Shown here piece by piece: positions 1 to 6,306 of a DNA stretch of 9,188 nucleotides (within the stretch, counting starts at the first letter, position 1; the number at the start of each line of letters is the position of its first letter). A model generated the notes under the pieces. It was not told the DNA's origin and did not search any database. It worked only from the letters and a program-made list of their open reading frames with translations. The translations under genes were made by a program, and so were the position numbers. The stretch is from Pontibacterium sp964228735 (GTDB taxonomy: Bacteria > Pseudomonadota > Gammaproteobacteria > Pseudomonadales > Balneatricaceae): NCBI RefSeq assembly GCF_964228735.1, contig NZ_CAXRBQ010000063.1:1-9188 (forward strand). The letters are read 5' to 3'.

Positions 1-1
1 C

Positions 2-127
2 CACACCAGTCGATTGGAGGGGATCAATAACAAGATCAAAGTAATCAAGCGTATGGCCTATGGTTATCGAGATACCGAGTACTTCTTCCTAAAGATAAAG
101 GCGGCCTTCCCCGGTAATCGACGATGA
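2..127 (+). CDS. ISL3-family (IS204/IS1001/IS1096/IS1165) transposase, C-terminal fragment
   Basis: An open frame enters from the left edge in frame 2 and stops at TGA 125-127, giving the last 41 residues of a protein. Recognisable parts are LEGINNKIKVIKR followed by AYGYRDTEYFFLKIKAAFPG. This is the characteristic end of the DDE transposase of ISL3-family insertion sequences, the region around the last catalytic acidic residue (the E of LEGINNKIK) and the tail behind it. The gene's 5' part lies outside the window, so I cannot tell whether it is intact. Only three bases separate its stop from the A-run of the rlmG terminator, and I see no obvious terminal inverted repeat or target duplication to its right. 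The element may therefore be decayed at this end, or its repeat may be hard to see without the left end. Family assignment is by recognition of the motif, not by search. Confidence 0.8.
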   Translation, partial: HTSRLEGINNKIKVIKRMAYGYRDTEYFFLKIKAAFPGNRR

Positions 128-130
128 ACC

Positions 131-170
131 AAAAAAAAGCCGGTGTCTGATTGCAGAAACCGGCTTTCTT
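131..170. terminator. Bidirectional rho-independent terminator (rlmG / transposase)
   Basis: AAAGCCGGT (136-144) pairs perfectly with ACCGGCTTT (159-167) around a 14-base loop, with an 8-A run on the left (131-138) and TTTCTT on the right. Read leftwards it ends in eight U residues, making it a good terminator for the minus-strand rlmG gene, whose stop is about 30 bases away. Read rightwards the U-tract is weaker, but it could also end transposase transcription. A second small dyad, GCGCT (175-179) with AGCGC (188-192), lies between it and the rlmG stop. Confidence 0.8.
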
Positions 171-196
171 ATTGGCGCTGAGATGGTAGCGCGTTG

Positions 197-1327
197 TTAC
201 TTCACCGCACGCAAGATAACGAATTTTTTGTTGCTGGCCACAGTTTCACAGTTGCCGAACAGTTTTTTCAGGGCGATGTGATAACCGAGATGCCGGTTGC
301 CGATCACCCATAGTTCGCCCCCTTGTCGCAAAACCACTTTGGATTCATGGAACATCTGGTTGGCGATATGGGTACCCACCACATTTTGTTGGTGGAATGG
401 CGGATTGTTGAGAATCAGGTCGGAACTGTTGCGTGGAATGCCCTGTAGACAGTCGGTCGCCTTGAAGGTGGCTGAACGGGTTTGGCCAAAGGCCGTCTCA
501 AAATTCAGCTTGGCGCTGGCGACGGCCATAAAAGACTCGTCAACAAAGGTCAGTTCGGCTGCCGGATTTTTTTCCGCGGCCATCAGTCCGACAACGCCGT
601 TGCCGCAGCCCAGGTCGACGATCTGTTGGTATTGTTCATTGCTGGGCAGATTGGCCAGCAGGAATCGGGTACCGATATCCAGGCTGTCGCGGGAAAATAC
701 GCCGGCATGGTTAAAGATGCGGTGCTCGCTGTTTTCGAGAATGTAGCTGCTGGGATAGGGGGATTCGCCCACGTCCCGGTTTGCATCGAACTGCGGGAAA
801 ATCAGGCGCGCCTTTTTACGGGCAAGCGAGGTTTTGGTTTCGCCCAGCAGCTTCTCGAACAACTTCAGGGTGGAGGTGTGGATCGCTTTCACCATGCCGC
901 CAGCAATGACGCGACTGTTCTCGTGCAGGTGGGGGCGCAAACGGTAAAGCTGATCTTCCAGCATCGCCAGACTTTTTGGCACTTTGATCAGCACTAGGTC
1001 GTAAACACCGTCCGGGATCGACAAGCTATCAAGGATGGTTACATCGGTGTCTGAGCGAGCGTTATCTTTCAGGTTGGCATCGGTACCCGCGTGTGCCAAC
1101 CAGGAATCGGAGACCATCGTGGTGTGGTAGCCAGCCAACGCGGTGCTCAGGGTACCAAACTGGTCATTGATAATCAGAATGCGGCAATCGGGGGAGAGCA
1201 GGTTTTCTTCATTGATCTGCTGCAACAGGTATTCATCGGCGGCATCCCATGCACGCAGTTTTTCTTGTTTGCGGCGGGGAAAGCGGCTCAGTTTGAATTC
1301 GCCCTGAGGGACTGACAGGATCTCCAT
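197..1327 (-). CDS. rlmG: 23S rRNA (guanine(1835)-N2)-methyltransferase RlmG
   Basis: This 376-residue protein matches the length and layout of E. coli RlmG (YgjO), which transfers a methyl group from S-adenosylmethionine to N2 of G1835 in 23S rRNA (E. coli numbering) during large-subunit maturation in the cytoplasm. The N-terminal half is a degenerate methyltransferase-like domain with the family signatures AWDAADEYLL (about 26-35), LIKVPKSLAMLE (113-124) and IHTSTLKLFEK (149-159). The C-terminal half is the catalytic Rossmann fold, with the SAM-binding motif DLGCGNGVVGL (238-248), the acidic loop FVDES (261-265) and the catalytic NPPFHQQ (308-314). These are the m2G methyltransferase signatures shared with RsmC and RsmD. 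The ATG start leaves the same short N-terminus before the RFP motif as I recall for the E. coli protein, although I see no good Shine-Dalgarno sequence upstream. The gene is divergent from the GGDEF-EAL gene, monocistronic as far as visible, and ends at the terminator at 131-170. Confidence 0.95.
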   Translation of the reverse strand: MEILSVPQGEFKLSRFPRRKQEKLRAWDAADEYLLQQINEENLLSPDCRILIINDQFGTLSTALAGYHTTMVSDSWLAHAGTDANLKDNARSDTDVTILDSLSIPDGVYDLVLIKVPKSLAMLEDQLYRLRPHLHENSRVIAGGMVKAIHTSTLKLFEKLLGETKTSLARKKARLIFPQFDANRDVGESPYPSSYILENSEHRIFNHAGVFSRDSLDIGTRFLLANLPSNEQYQQIVDLGCGNGVVGLMAAEKNPAAELTFVDESFMAVASAKLNFETAFGQTRSATFKATDCLQGIPRNSSDLILNNPPFHQQNVVGTHIANQMFHESKVVLRQGGELWVIGNRHLGYHIALKKLFGNCETVASNKKFVILRAVK

Positions 1328-1457
1328 CGTCGTGCGGTACCGTTGATTGTGGTGGATGATGCTGGATTAAGGTGAGAGGCGCGAGTTTAACACATCGCCA
1401 CGCAGGCTTGAGTGGTAGTCACTGCGAAACAGGAAATGGGTGAAAATATCTCATGGT

Positions 1458-1493
1458 CATAAAAAATAGTTTTTTTATGCTTTGTGGCATAAT
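1458..1493 (+). promoter_or_regulatory. Candidate extended -10 promoter with overlapping dyads, upstream of the GGDEF-EAL gene
   Basis: CATAAT (1488-1493) is preceded by TGG at 1485-1487, which together make an extended -10 element (TGnCATAAT). The -35 position (about 1465-1470, AATAGT) is poor, as is usual for extended -10 promoters. An A6-TAG-T7 tract (1461-1476), flanked by CAT and ATG to form a near-perfect palindrome, sits just upstream and could act as an UP-like element. A perfect inverted repeat TTATGC-N6-GCATAA (1475-1492) overlaps the -10 and could be an operator. Transcription would start near 1500, leaving roughly a 100-base leader. In the whole 1328-1605 spacer I see no convincing promoter for the leftward rlmG gene. 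The call rests on consensus matching only. Confidence 0.4.
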
Positions 1494-1605
1494 TTCGCTC
1501 CAGTTCAATTGCAGTAGACTGATTGGGGCTCACGGACGAGATATGAAGGGGTCTTTTAGGTAGTTTCTGTTGCAACGATTTTTCCAACGCTCATCCGATA
1601 TATTG

Positions 1606-3906
1606 ATGAGTGAATTTGTTCGCTCGCGTCTGTTTTTGATCGCGGGTGTCTCGATTTTACTGATTTGGTTGCTCGACCCTCTGGTAAATGTGTTTTTGCT
1701 GGGGGAGGGGACTGTTTACGGGCAGCTGCTAGAGCCTTCTGCCAAAGAGCTCTATTTCAGATCCTTTTTTTCTCTCCTGATTTTTCTTGGGGCGGTATCG
1801 TTGCGCCTGGTGCTAATGCGCTACGGTCAGCAACATACAGAGTTGCGTGAACAGCGCGAGATTATCCAGCGTGTAATCGACTCCGAGCCCGAGTGTGTAA
1901 AAACCGTTGCTGCCGACGGTACCTTGCTGGACATGAACCCGGCCGGATTAAGCATCGTTGAAGCGGACTCCCTCGAACAGGTACGCCATGCTTGCGTTTA
2001 CGACCTGATCGCCGAGGAAGATCGCGCGGCCTATATCGCGTTCAATGAACGGGTGTTTCGCGGTAAGTCCGGCATCATGGAATACGATGTGATTGGTCTG
2101 AAAGGCGGGCGCAAACGTGTCGAGACCCATGCGGTGCCGATGCTGGATGAAGACGGCCGGGTAACCGCCCATCTGGCAGTAACCCGTGATATCACCGAAC
2201 TCCTCCGTTCGCAAAAGGAATTAAAGCAGTTTTCTGTTGCGGTGGAGCAGTGTGCCAGTGTGGTCATGATCACCGATGACCGCGCACGTATCACCTACGT
2301 AAATCCACGATTTACCCATGTAACCGGATTCACGGCGGAAGAAGCGCTGGGTAATACCCCGCGAATGTTGCGTTCGGGCAAACATCCGGAAGAATTTTAC
2401 AGCCAGCTTTGGGATCGGATTACCACCGGACGTGAATGGCGCGGGAAAATGCAGAACCAGCGCAAGAGTGGTGAACTCTACTGGGCGATGGTGGTGATCT
2501 CCCCGTTGAAGGATGAAACCGGCAAGATCACCCAATACCTCTGTACCCAGGAAGATGTGACCAGTTCACACCTGCTGACCGAACAGCTTGATCACCAGGC
2601 GCGGCATTGCATGCTGACTGGCTTGATCAACCGCTATGAATTTGAGCAGCGGTTGGGGCAACTGTTGCGAAAAGCCCATCAGGACAATATCCAGCACGCG
2701 GTGTTTTTCCTCGATATCGACCAGTTCAAAGTGGTGAACGACAGTTGTGGTCATATGGCGGGAGACCAACTGTTGCGTCAGATCGGTGCGCTGATTCAGT
2801 CGCGGGTACGGCAGAGTGACGTGGTGTCCCGGCTGGGCGGCGACGAGTTTGCGGTATTGCTGGAACACTGTACCTCCCAGGATGCCGCGCGTATTGCAGA
2901 AGACTTGCGCAGTACCGTGGAGGAGAGTGTCTTTGGCTGGGGTGAAAATATCTTCCGGGTCACCGTGAGTATCGGCGTAGTTAATGTGGACGGACAGTCA
3001 CCGGAAACGGCTGAACTGATGACTTTCGCGGATACCTCCTGTTACCTGGCAAAGGAGCTCGGGCGCAACCGGATCTATCTGCATCAGAACAATGCCACAT
3101 CCCAGCGCCGCCAGGATGAGGCGATGTGGGTTGGGCGTATCCATGCCGGGATCGCCGAAAACCGCTTCTGTTTATTCGTGCAGGATATCGCCGGTTTGCA
3201 GGATCAGCAGACCTGTCACTACGAGGTGTTGATCCGCTACCGTGATGAAAAGGGTGCCGTTGTGCCTCCGGGCGCGTTTTTGCCGCCGGCTGAACGTTTT
3301 GGTTTATCACCGAAACTGGATCGCTGGGTGATTCGTCAGGTGTGCGAGTTTTTGGCACGCAATAAAGATCCAAACCTTAAGCTGTCGATTAACCTCTCCG
3401 GTTTGTCGATCGCCGACGATGAGCTGCTGCTGTTTGTACGTAATACCCTGGATAGCTGTGGCGTGGATCCGAAACAGCTGGGATTCGAAATTACCGAAAC
3501 CGCGGCTATCTCCAATCTTGCCAATGCCGTGCAGTTTATTAAGGCGATGAATGATATCGGCTGCAGTTTTGCGCTGGATGATTTTGGCAGTGGCCTGTCG
3601 TCCTTTGGTTATCTGAAAACCCTGCCGGTTGATTATGTGAAAATCGATGGAATTTTTGTAAAAGATATATTGGATGACCAAGTGGACCTGGCGATGGTGC
3701 GTAGTATCAACGATATCGGTCATCTGATGGGTAAAAAGACCATCGCGGAATTTGTTGAAAACCAGGCCATTGCCGACACCTTAAAACAGGTCGGCGTGGA
3801 TTATGCGCAGGGGTATGGCATCTCCAAACCCCGTCCGATCGAAACGCTCATTGCCGATTCCGAGCGTTTGTTCACATCAGTGGAAGATGTTTCCTCTACC
3901 CATTAA
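1606..3906 (+). CDS. Membrane-anchored PAS-PAS-GGDEF-EAL cyclic-di-GMP signalling protein
   Basis: From ATG 1606 this is 766 residues. Two hydrophobic segments (about 8-31 and 53-72) flank a short probably periplasmic loop and anchor it in the inner membrane. Two PAS domains follow in the cytoplasm (about 85-198 and 205-320), the second with the typical YVNPRF and VTGFTAEEALG motifs. The diguanylate cyclase domain (about 330-495) has DIDQFKVVND and an intact GGDEF (411-415), preceded five residues earlier by RQSD, a canonical inhibitory I-site. The phosphodiesterase domain (about 505-755) has EVLIR (540-544) in place of EALIR, then INLS, FEITET, the DDFGSG metal-binding pair (D658-D659), KID (K679), AEFVE and QGYGISKP. 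The acidic, Asn, Lys and Gln residues needed for c-di-GMP hydrolysis are thus present. It can plausibly both make and degrade c-di-GMP, with the PAS domains setting the balance; the sensed signal is unknown. Start choice is uncertain: the frame stays open back to TTG 1570, which has a weak AGG (1558-1560) nine bases upstream, while ATG 1606 has no clear ribosome site. It appears monocistronic. Confidence 0.9.
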   Translation: MSEFVRSRLFLIAGVSILLIWLLDPLVNVFLLGEGTVYGQLLEPSAKELYFRSFFSLLIFLGAVSLRLVLMRYGQQHTELREQREIIQRVIDSEPECVKTVAADGTLLDMNPAGLSIVEADSLEQVRHACVYDLIAEEDRAAYIAFNERVFRGKSGIMEYDVIGLKGGRKRVETHAVPMLDEDGRVTAHLAVTRDITELLRSQKELKQFSVAVEQCASVVMITDDRARITYVNPRFTHVTGFTAEEALGNTPRMLRSGKHPEEFYSQLWDRITTGREWRGKMQNQRKSGELYWAMVVISPLKDETGKITQYLCTQEDVTSSHLLTEQLDHQARHCMLTGLINRYEFEQRLGQLLRKAHQDNIQHAVFFLDIDQFKVVNDSCGHMAGDQLLRQIGALIQSRVRQSDVVSRLGGDEFAVLLEHCTSQDAARIAEDLRSTVEESVFGWGENIFRVTVSIGVVNVDGQSPETAELMTFADTSCYLAKELGRNRIYLHQNNATSQRRQDEAMWVGRIHAGIAENRFCLFVQDIAGLQDQQTCHYEVLIRYRDEKGAVVPPGAFLPPAERFGLSPKLDRWVIRQVCEFLARNKDPNLKLSINLSGLSIADDELLLFVRNTLDSCGVDPKQLGFEITETAAISNLANAVQFIKAMNDIGCSFALDDFGSGLSSFGYLKTLPVDYVKIDGIFVKDILDDQVDLAMVRSINDIGHLMGKKTIAEFVENQAIADTLKQVGVDYAQGYGISKPRPIETLIADSERLFTSVEDVSSTH

Positions 3907-3909
3907 TAA

Positions 3910-3955
3910 CCCCTAAAAATAGGGGATATATGGTGTAACCCCTTGTTTTTATTTT
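3910..3955 (+). terminator. Terminator with two overlapping, mutually exclusive hairpins after the GGDEF-EAL gene
   Basis: CCCCTA (3910-3915) pairs with TAGGGG (3920-3925) across an AAAA loop, four bases after the stop codon. The same GGGG (3922-3925) can instead pair with CCCC (3939-3942), which is followed directly by the U-rich run TTGTTTTTATTTT (3943-3955). The second hairpin has the U-tract position of an intrinsic terminator, but its GC stem is only four pairs. The first is the more compact stem but lacks an adjacent U-run. It probably ends transcription of the upstream gene. Confidence 0.5.
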
Positions 3956-3997
3956 CCTCGCATTCGTTTGAAAAAATCGTTGCTGATCAAAAACTAA

Positions 3998-4038
3998 ACA
4001 GGTCTTTTTTTTACGCAGTTGCGTGAAAATTGACCTGT
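3998..4038. repeat. Long imperfect palindrome / hairpin upstream of livJ
   Basis: ACAGGTC (3998-4004) and GACCTGT (4032-4038) are perfect inverted repeats. Inside them, TTTT pairs with AAAA (4007-4010 with 4026-4029), and ACGC (4013-4016) pairs with GCGT (4021-4024) around a tight AGTT loop. Allowing a small TT/TT internal loop, one bulge and one GU pair, the structure has about 16 pairs. It could be an operator in the livJ regulatory region or an RNA hairpin in a long leader. TTGACC (4030-4035), a potential -35 element, lies in its right arm, though the best -10-like sequence for it (TTAAAT, 4055-4060) is 19 bases away, which is unfavourable. Confidence 0.5.
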
Positions 4039-4072
4039 GTTTATTCGAGTTTTCTTAAATGAAACTTGTGGA

Positions 4073-4101
4073 TTGTTTTGGAGCCAAGAGAACGCTATTG
4101 T
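4073..4101 (+). promoter_or_regulatory. Candidate sigma70 promoter for the livJHMGF operon
   Basis: TTGTTT (4073-4078) and TATTGT (4096-4101) are separated by 17 bases, the optimal spacing, with four of six and five of six matches to the -35 and -10 consensus respectively. A start near 4108 would leave a leader of about 75 bases before ATG 4184. The -10 lies inside a perfect small dyad, CGCTA-TTG-TAGCG (4093-4105), which could be a regulator half-site pair or coincidental. A second AT-rich box, TATAAA (4109-4114), has no good -35. I could not confidently place Lrp or CRP sites. Confidence 0.45.
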
Positions 4102-4127
4102 AGCGGGGTATAAAAATTAAAAAGCGA

Positions 4128-4146
4128 CCAGATTCACAAGATCTGG
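4128..4146 (+). other. Hairpin in the livJ 5' leader
   Basis: CCAGAT (4128-4133) pairs perfectly with ATCTGG (4141-4146) around a seven-base loop, about 25 bases upstream of the likely ribosome-binding GGGG (4171-4174). No U-run follows, so it is not a terminator. A 5' stem of this kind can stabilise an mRNA, or be part of a protein binding site in DNA. No riboswitch class is recognised. Confidence 0.45.
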
Positions 4147-4183
4147 AGTGCTCTGACAAAAAAGATAAATGGGGTTACTCACC

Positions 4184-5302
4184 ATGAAACGCTTTACTAA
4201 AAAGCTTCTCACTCTGAGTTCTGCAATCGCACTGGCTGGCGCTGTCAGCGCAGTTCAGGCTGACACACTGAAAATTGGCCTGGCTGGCCCGGCGACTGGT
4301 CCGGTAGCACAGTACGGTGATATGCAGAAGATCGGCGTAATGGCAGCGATCAAAGATATCAACGCTGCTGGTGGTATCAACGGCATGAAGCTTGAAGGTG
4401 TTGTCTATGATGACGCCTGCGACCCTAAGCAGGCTGTTGCAGTAGCAAACAAAATCGTAAACGACGGCGTTCAGCACGTAGTTGGCCACCTGTGCTCCAG
4501 CTCCACTGAACCTGCTTCCGACATCTACGAAGAAGAAGGCGTGCTGATGATCACTGCAGCATCCACTTCTCCAAGCATCACCGAAAAAGGTTACCAGCTG
4601 GTTTTCCGTACCATCGGTCTGGACAGCCTGCAGGGCACCCTGGCAGCGAGCTACATCATCGACAAAGCTCAGCCACAGCGCATTGCAATCATCCACGACA
4701 AGCAGCAGTACGGTGAAGGTCTGGCGACCACTGTGCGCTCTGTACTGGAAGGCGAAGGCCTGCAGCCTGTGATGTTTGAAGGTGTAACTGCGGGTGACAA
4801 AGACTTCTCTGCGCTGATCGCTAAGCTGAAGAAAGAGAACGTAGACTTCGTTTACTACGGCGGTTACCACCCAGAGCTGGGTCTGATCCTGCGTCAGTCC
4901 CGTGAGAAAGGTTTTGGTGCTCAGTTCATGGGCCCAGAAGGTATCGTAAACAGCGATCTGGCTAAAATTGCCGGCGAAGCAGCAGAAGGCGTACTGGCTA
5001 CTGCACCTAAGAGCTTCGACCAGAACCCAGTTAACCAGGCGCGTGTAGAAGCGATCAAAGCGAACGGCGAAGACCCAACCGGTCCATTCGTCTTCACTGC
5101 TTACGCTGCGGTTGAGCTGATGAAGAACGCTATCGAGAAAACCGGCGGTACTGATCCGGAAGCGATGGCTGACCACATCCGCGCGAACCCTCTGGACACT
5201 GCAATCGGTAAAGTCTCCTACGATAAGAAAGGCGACCTGACCGAATCTACCTTCCAGGTTTACTCTCTGCACAAAGACGGCTCTAAATCTCCCGTTAAGT
5301 AA
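4184..5302 (+). CDS. livJ: Branched-chain amino acid ABC transporter, periplasmic binding protein LivJ/BraC
   Basis: This 372-residue periplasmic protein binds leucine, isoleucine and valine and hands them to LivHM. It starts with a classical Sec signal peptide (basic MKRFTKK, hydrophobic core, VSAVQA cleavage site), so the mature protein should begin at D27. With that cleavage, mature numbering lines up with E. coli LivJ: the structural disulfide cysteines fall at 53 and 78, and ligand-contact residues at Tyr18, Ser79, Thr102, Tyr202 and Glu226. The alpha-amino and carboxylate contacts are therefore conserved; one contact (position 101) is Ser instead of Ala. Other signatures are HDKQQYGEG, DFVYYGGYHPE and FMGPEG. 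An in-frame ATG lies 15 bases upstream at 4169, but ATG 4184 is preferred because it has GGGG nine bases upstream and gives a normal signal peptide. Codon use is strongly biased to CTG, GGT, CGT and ATC, as expected of an abundant protein. It is the first gene of the operon; the neighbours support the assignment. It could equally be named livK or braC, since the specificity between LIV and leucine alone cannot be read reliably. Confidence 0.95.
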   Translation: MKRFTKKLLTLSSAIALAGAVSAVQADTLKIGLAGPATGPVAQYGDMQKIGVMAAIKDINAAGGINGMKLEGVVYDDACDPKQAVAVANKIVNDGVQHVVGHLCSSSTEPASDIYEEEGVLMITAASTSPSITEKGYQLVFRTIGLDSLQGTLAASYIIDKAQPQRIAIIHDKQQYGEGLATTVRSVLEGEGLQPVMFEGVTAGDKDFSALIAKLKKENVDFVYYGGYHPELGLILRQSREKGFGAQFMGPEGIVNSDLAKIAGEAAEGVLATAPKSFDQNPVNQARVEAIKANGEDPTGPFVFTAYAAVELMKNAIEKTGGTDPEAMADHIRANPLDTAIGKVSYDKKGDLTESTFQVYSLHKDGSKSPVK

Positions 5303-5320
5303 GCAGCATCCCTGAACCAA

Positions 5321-5359
5321 AGAACACCTTGATGCCGTGATCCGGTATCGAGGTGTTCT
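5321..5359 (+). other. Strong intercistronic hairpin between livJ and livH
   Basis: AGAACACCT (5321-5329) and AGGTGTTCT (5351-5359) are perfect nine-base inverted repeats. Pairing continues inward through a UG pair (5330 with 5350) and GATGCCG (5331-5337) with CGGTATC (5343-5349, one GU pair), leaving a five-base loop. The result is an uninterrupted stem of 17 pairs. No U-run follows, so it is unlikely to be a full terminator. Its place after the binding-protein gene, 18 bases after the stop, suggests an RNA-stabilising or processing stem that keeps livJ message more abundant than livHMGF, as REP-type stems do after other binding-protein genes such as malE. Confidence 0.75.
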
Positions 5360-5379
5360 GCTATTCGGGTCCTACACTT

Positions 5380-6306
5380 ATGACCGAAACTCTCCTGTAC
5401 CTCTTTCAGCAGCTCATTAACGGGCTGACTATCGGGTCCACATACGCGCTGATCGCCATCGGCTACACGATGGTTTATGGCATCATCGGTATGATCAATT
5501 TCGCGCACGGCGAAATTTACATGATTGGCTCTTACGTTACCTTTATCGTAATTGCCGGTCTGCTAGGCATGGGCATGGTAAGCCTGCCGATCATCCTGAT
5601 CATCGCGTTGATTGTGGCTGTATTTGTTGCCAGTACCTATGGCTGGACCGTAGAGCGTGTTGCCTACCGTCCGCTGCGTGGCAGTAACCGTCTGATCCCT
5701 CTGATCTCCGCGATCGGTATGTCCATCTTCCTGCAGAACTATGTTGTTCTGGCACAGGGTTCCCGTGACGTGGCGCTGCCGCCACAGATCACCGGTGGTT
5801 GGACATTTGGTGATCCTGCCGTATTTGAAGTGTCCTTCTCTTACATGCAGGCGCTGATCTGGGGCGCGACGTTCGTGACCATGACCGCCCTGACGCTGTT
5901 TATCTCCCGTTCCCGTATGGGCCGCGCATGTCGCGCCTGTTCCGAGGATCTGGGTATGACCAACCTGCTGGGTATCGATACCAACCGTACCATCGCGCTG
6001 ACCTTTATCATCGGTGCGGCACTGGCCGCCGTTGCGGGTCTGTTGCTGGGTCTCTACTACGGTGTGGTTAACCCATTTGTTGGCTTTATTGCCGGATTGA
6101 AAGCGTTCACCGCCGCAGTACTGGGTGGTATCGGTTCCATTCCAGGCGCCGTGCTGGGTGGCCTGATCCTGGGTGTCACCGAAGCGCTGACTTCTGCCTA
6201 CTTCCCATCCGAATACAAAGACGTTGTATCCTTCGGCCTGCTGGTGCTGATCCTGTTGTTCCGCCCATCCGGTCTGCTGGGTAAACCGGAGGTGGAGAAA
6301 GTCTGA
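5380..6306 (+). CDS. livH: Branched-chain amino acid ABC transporter, permease LivH
   Basis: This inner-membrane permease forms the transport channel with LivM. The 308-residue length from ATG 5380 equals that of E. coli LivH. Family signatures are STYALIAIGYTMVYGIIGMINFAHGE (about 20-45), RVAYRP (93-98), ISAIGMSIFLQNY (109-121), the cytoplasmic coupling loop RMGRACRACSEDLGMTNLLGID (179-200, which contacts the ATPases), and KAFTAAVLGGIGSIPGAVLGG (241-261). The C-terminus ends in PEVEKV as in E. coli. There are about eight hydrophobic segments. The frame is open further upstream to GTG 5353, but that codon lies in the 3' arm of the hairpin at 5321-5359, so ATG 5380 is preferred. Its ribosome site is weak (GGG at 5367-5369), which fits lower expression than livJ. 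The stop TGA overlaps the livM ATG by one base (TGATG), so the two permeases are probably translationally coupled. Confidence 0.96.
   Translation: MTETLLYLFQQLINGLTIGSTYALIAIGYTMVYGIIGMINFAHGEIYMIGSYVTFIVIAGLLGMGMVSLPIILIIALIVAVFVASTYGWTVERVAYRPLRGSNRLIPLISAIGMSIFLQNYVVLAQGSRDVALPPQITGGWTFGDPAVFEVSFSYMQALIWGATFVTMTALTLFISRSRMGRACRACSEDLGMTNLLGIDTNRTIALTFIIGAALAAVAGLLLGLYYGVVNPFVGFIAGLKAFTAAVLGGIGSIPGAVLGGLILGVTEALTSAYFPSEYKDVVSFGLLVLILLFRPSGLLGKPEVEKV

Noticed and set aside
297..1315. Plus-strand open frames inside rlmG (149, 171 and 74 codons)
   Set aside because: They lie within the well-supported rlmG gene, overlap one another in different frames and show no recognisable product.
3998..4038. 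The palindrome upstream of livJ as a small RNA gene or amino acid riboswitch
   Set aside because: There is no clear promoter in front of it and no terminator directly after it, and no known riboswitch class for branched-chain amino acids is recognised in this sequence. It is kept only as a dyad.
4175..5320. 381-codon open frame on the minus strand opposite livJ
   Set aside because: It mirrors livJ exactly. The strong codon bias of livJ removes stops from the complementary frame, and the translation has no recognisable domain, signal or plausible composition.
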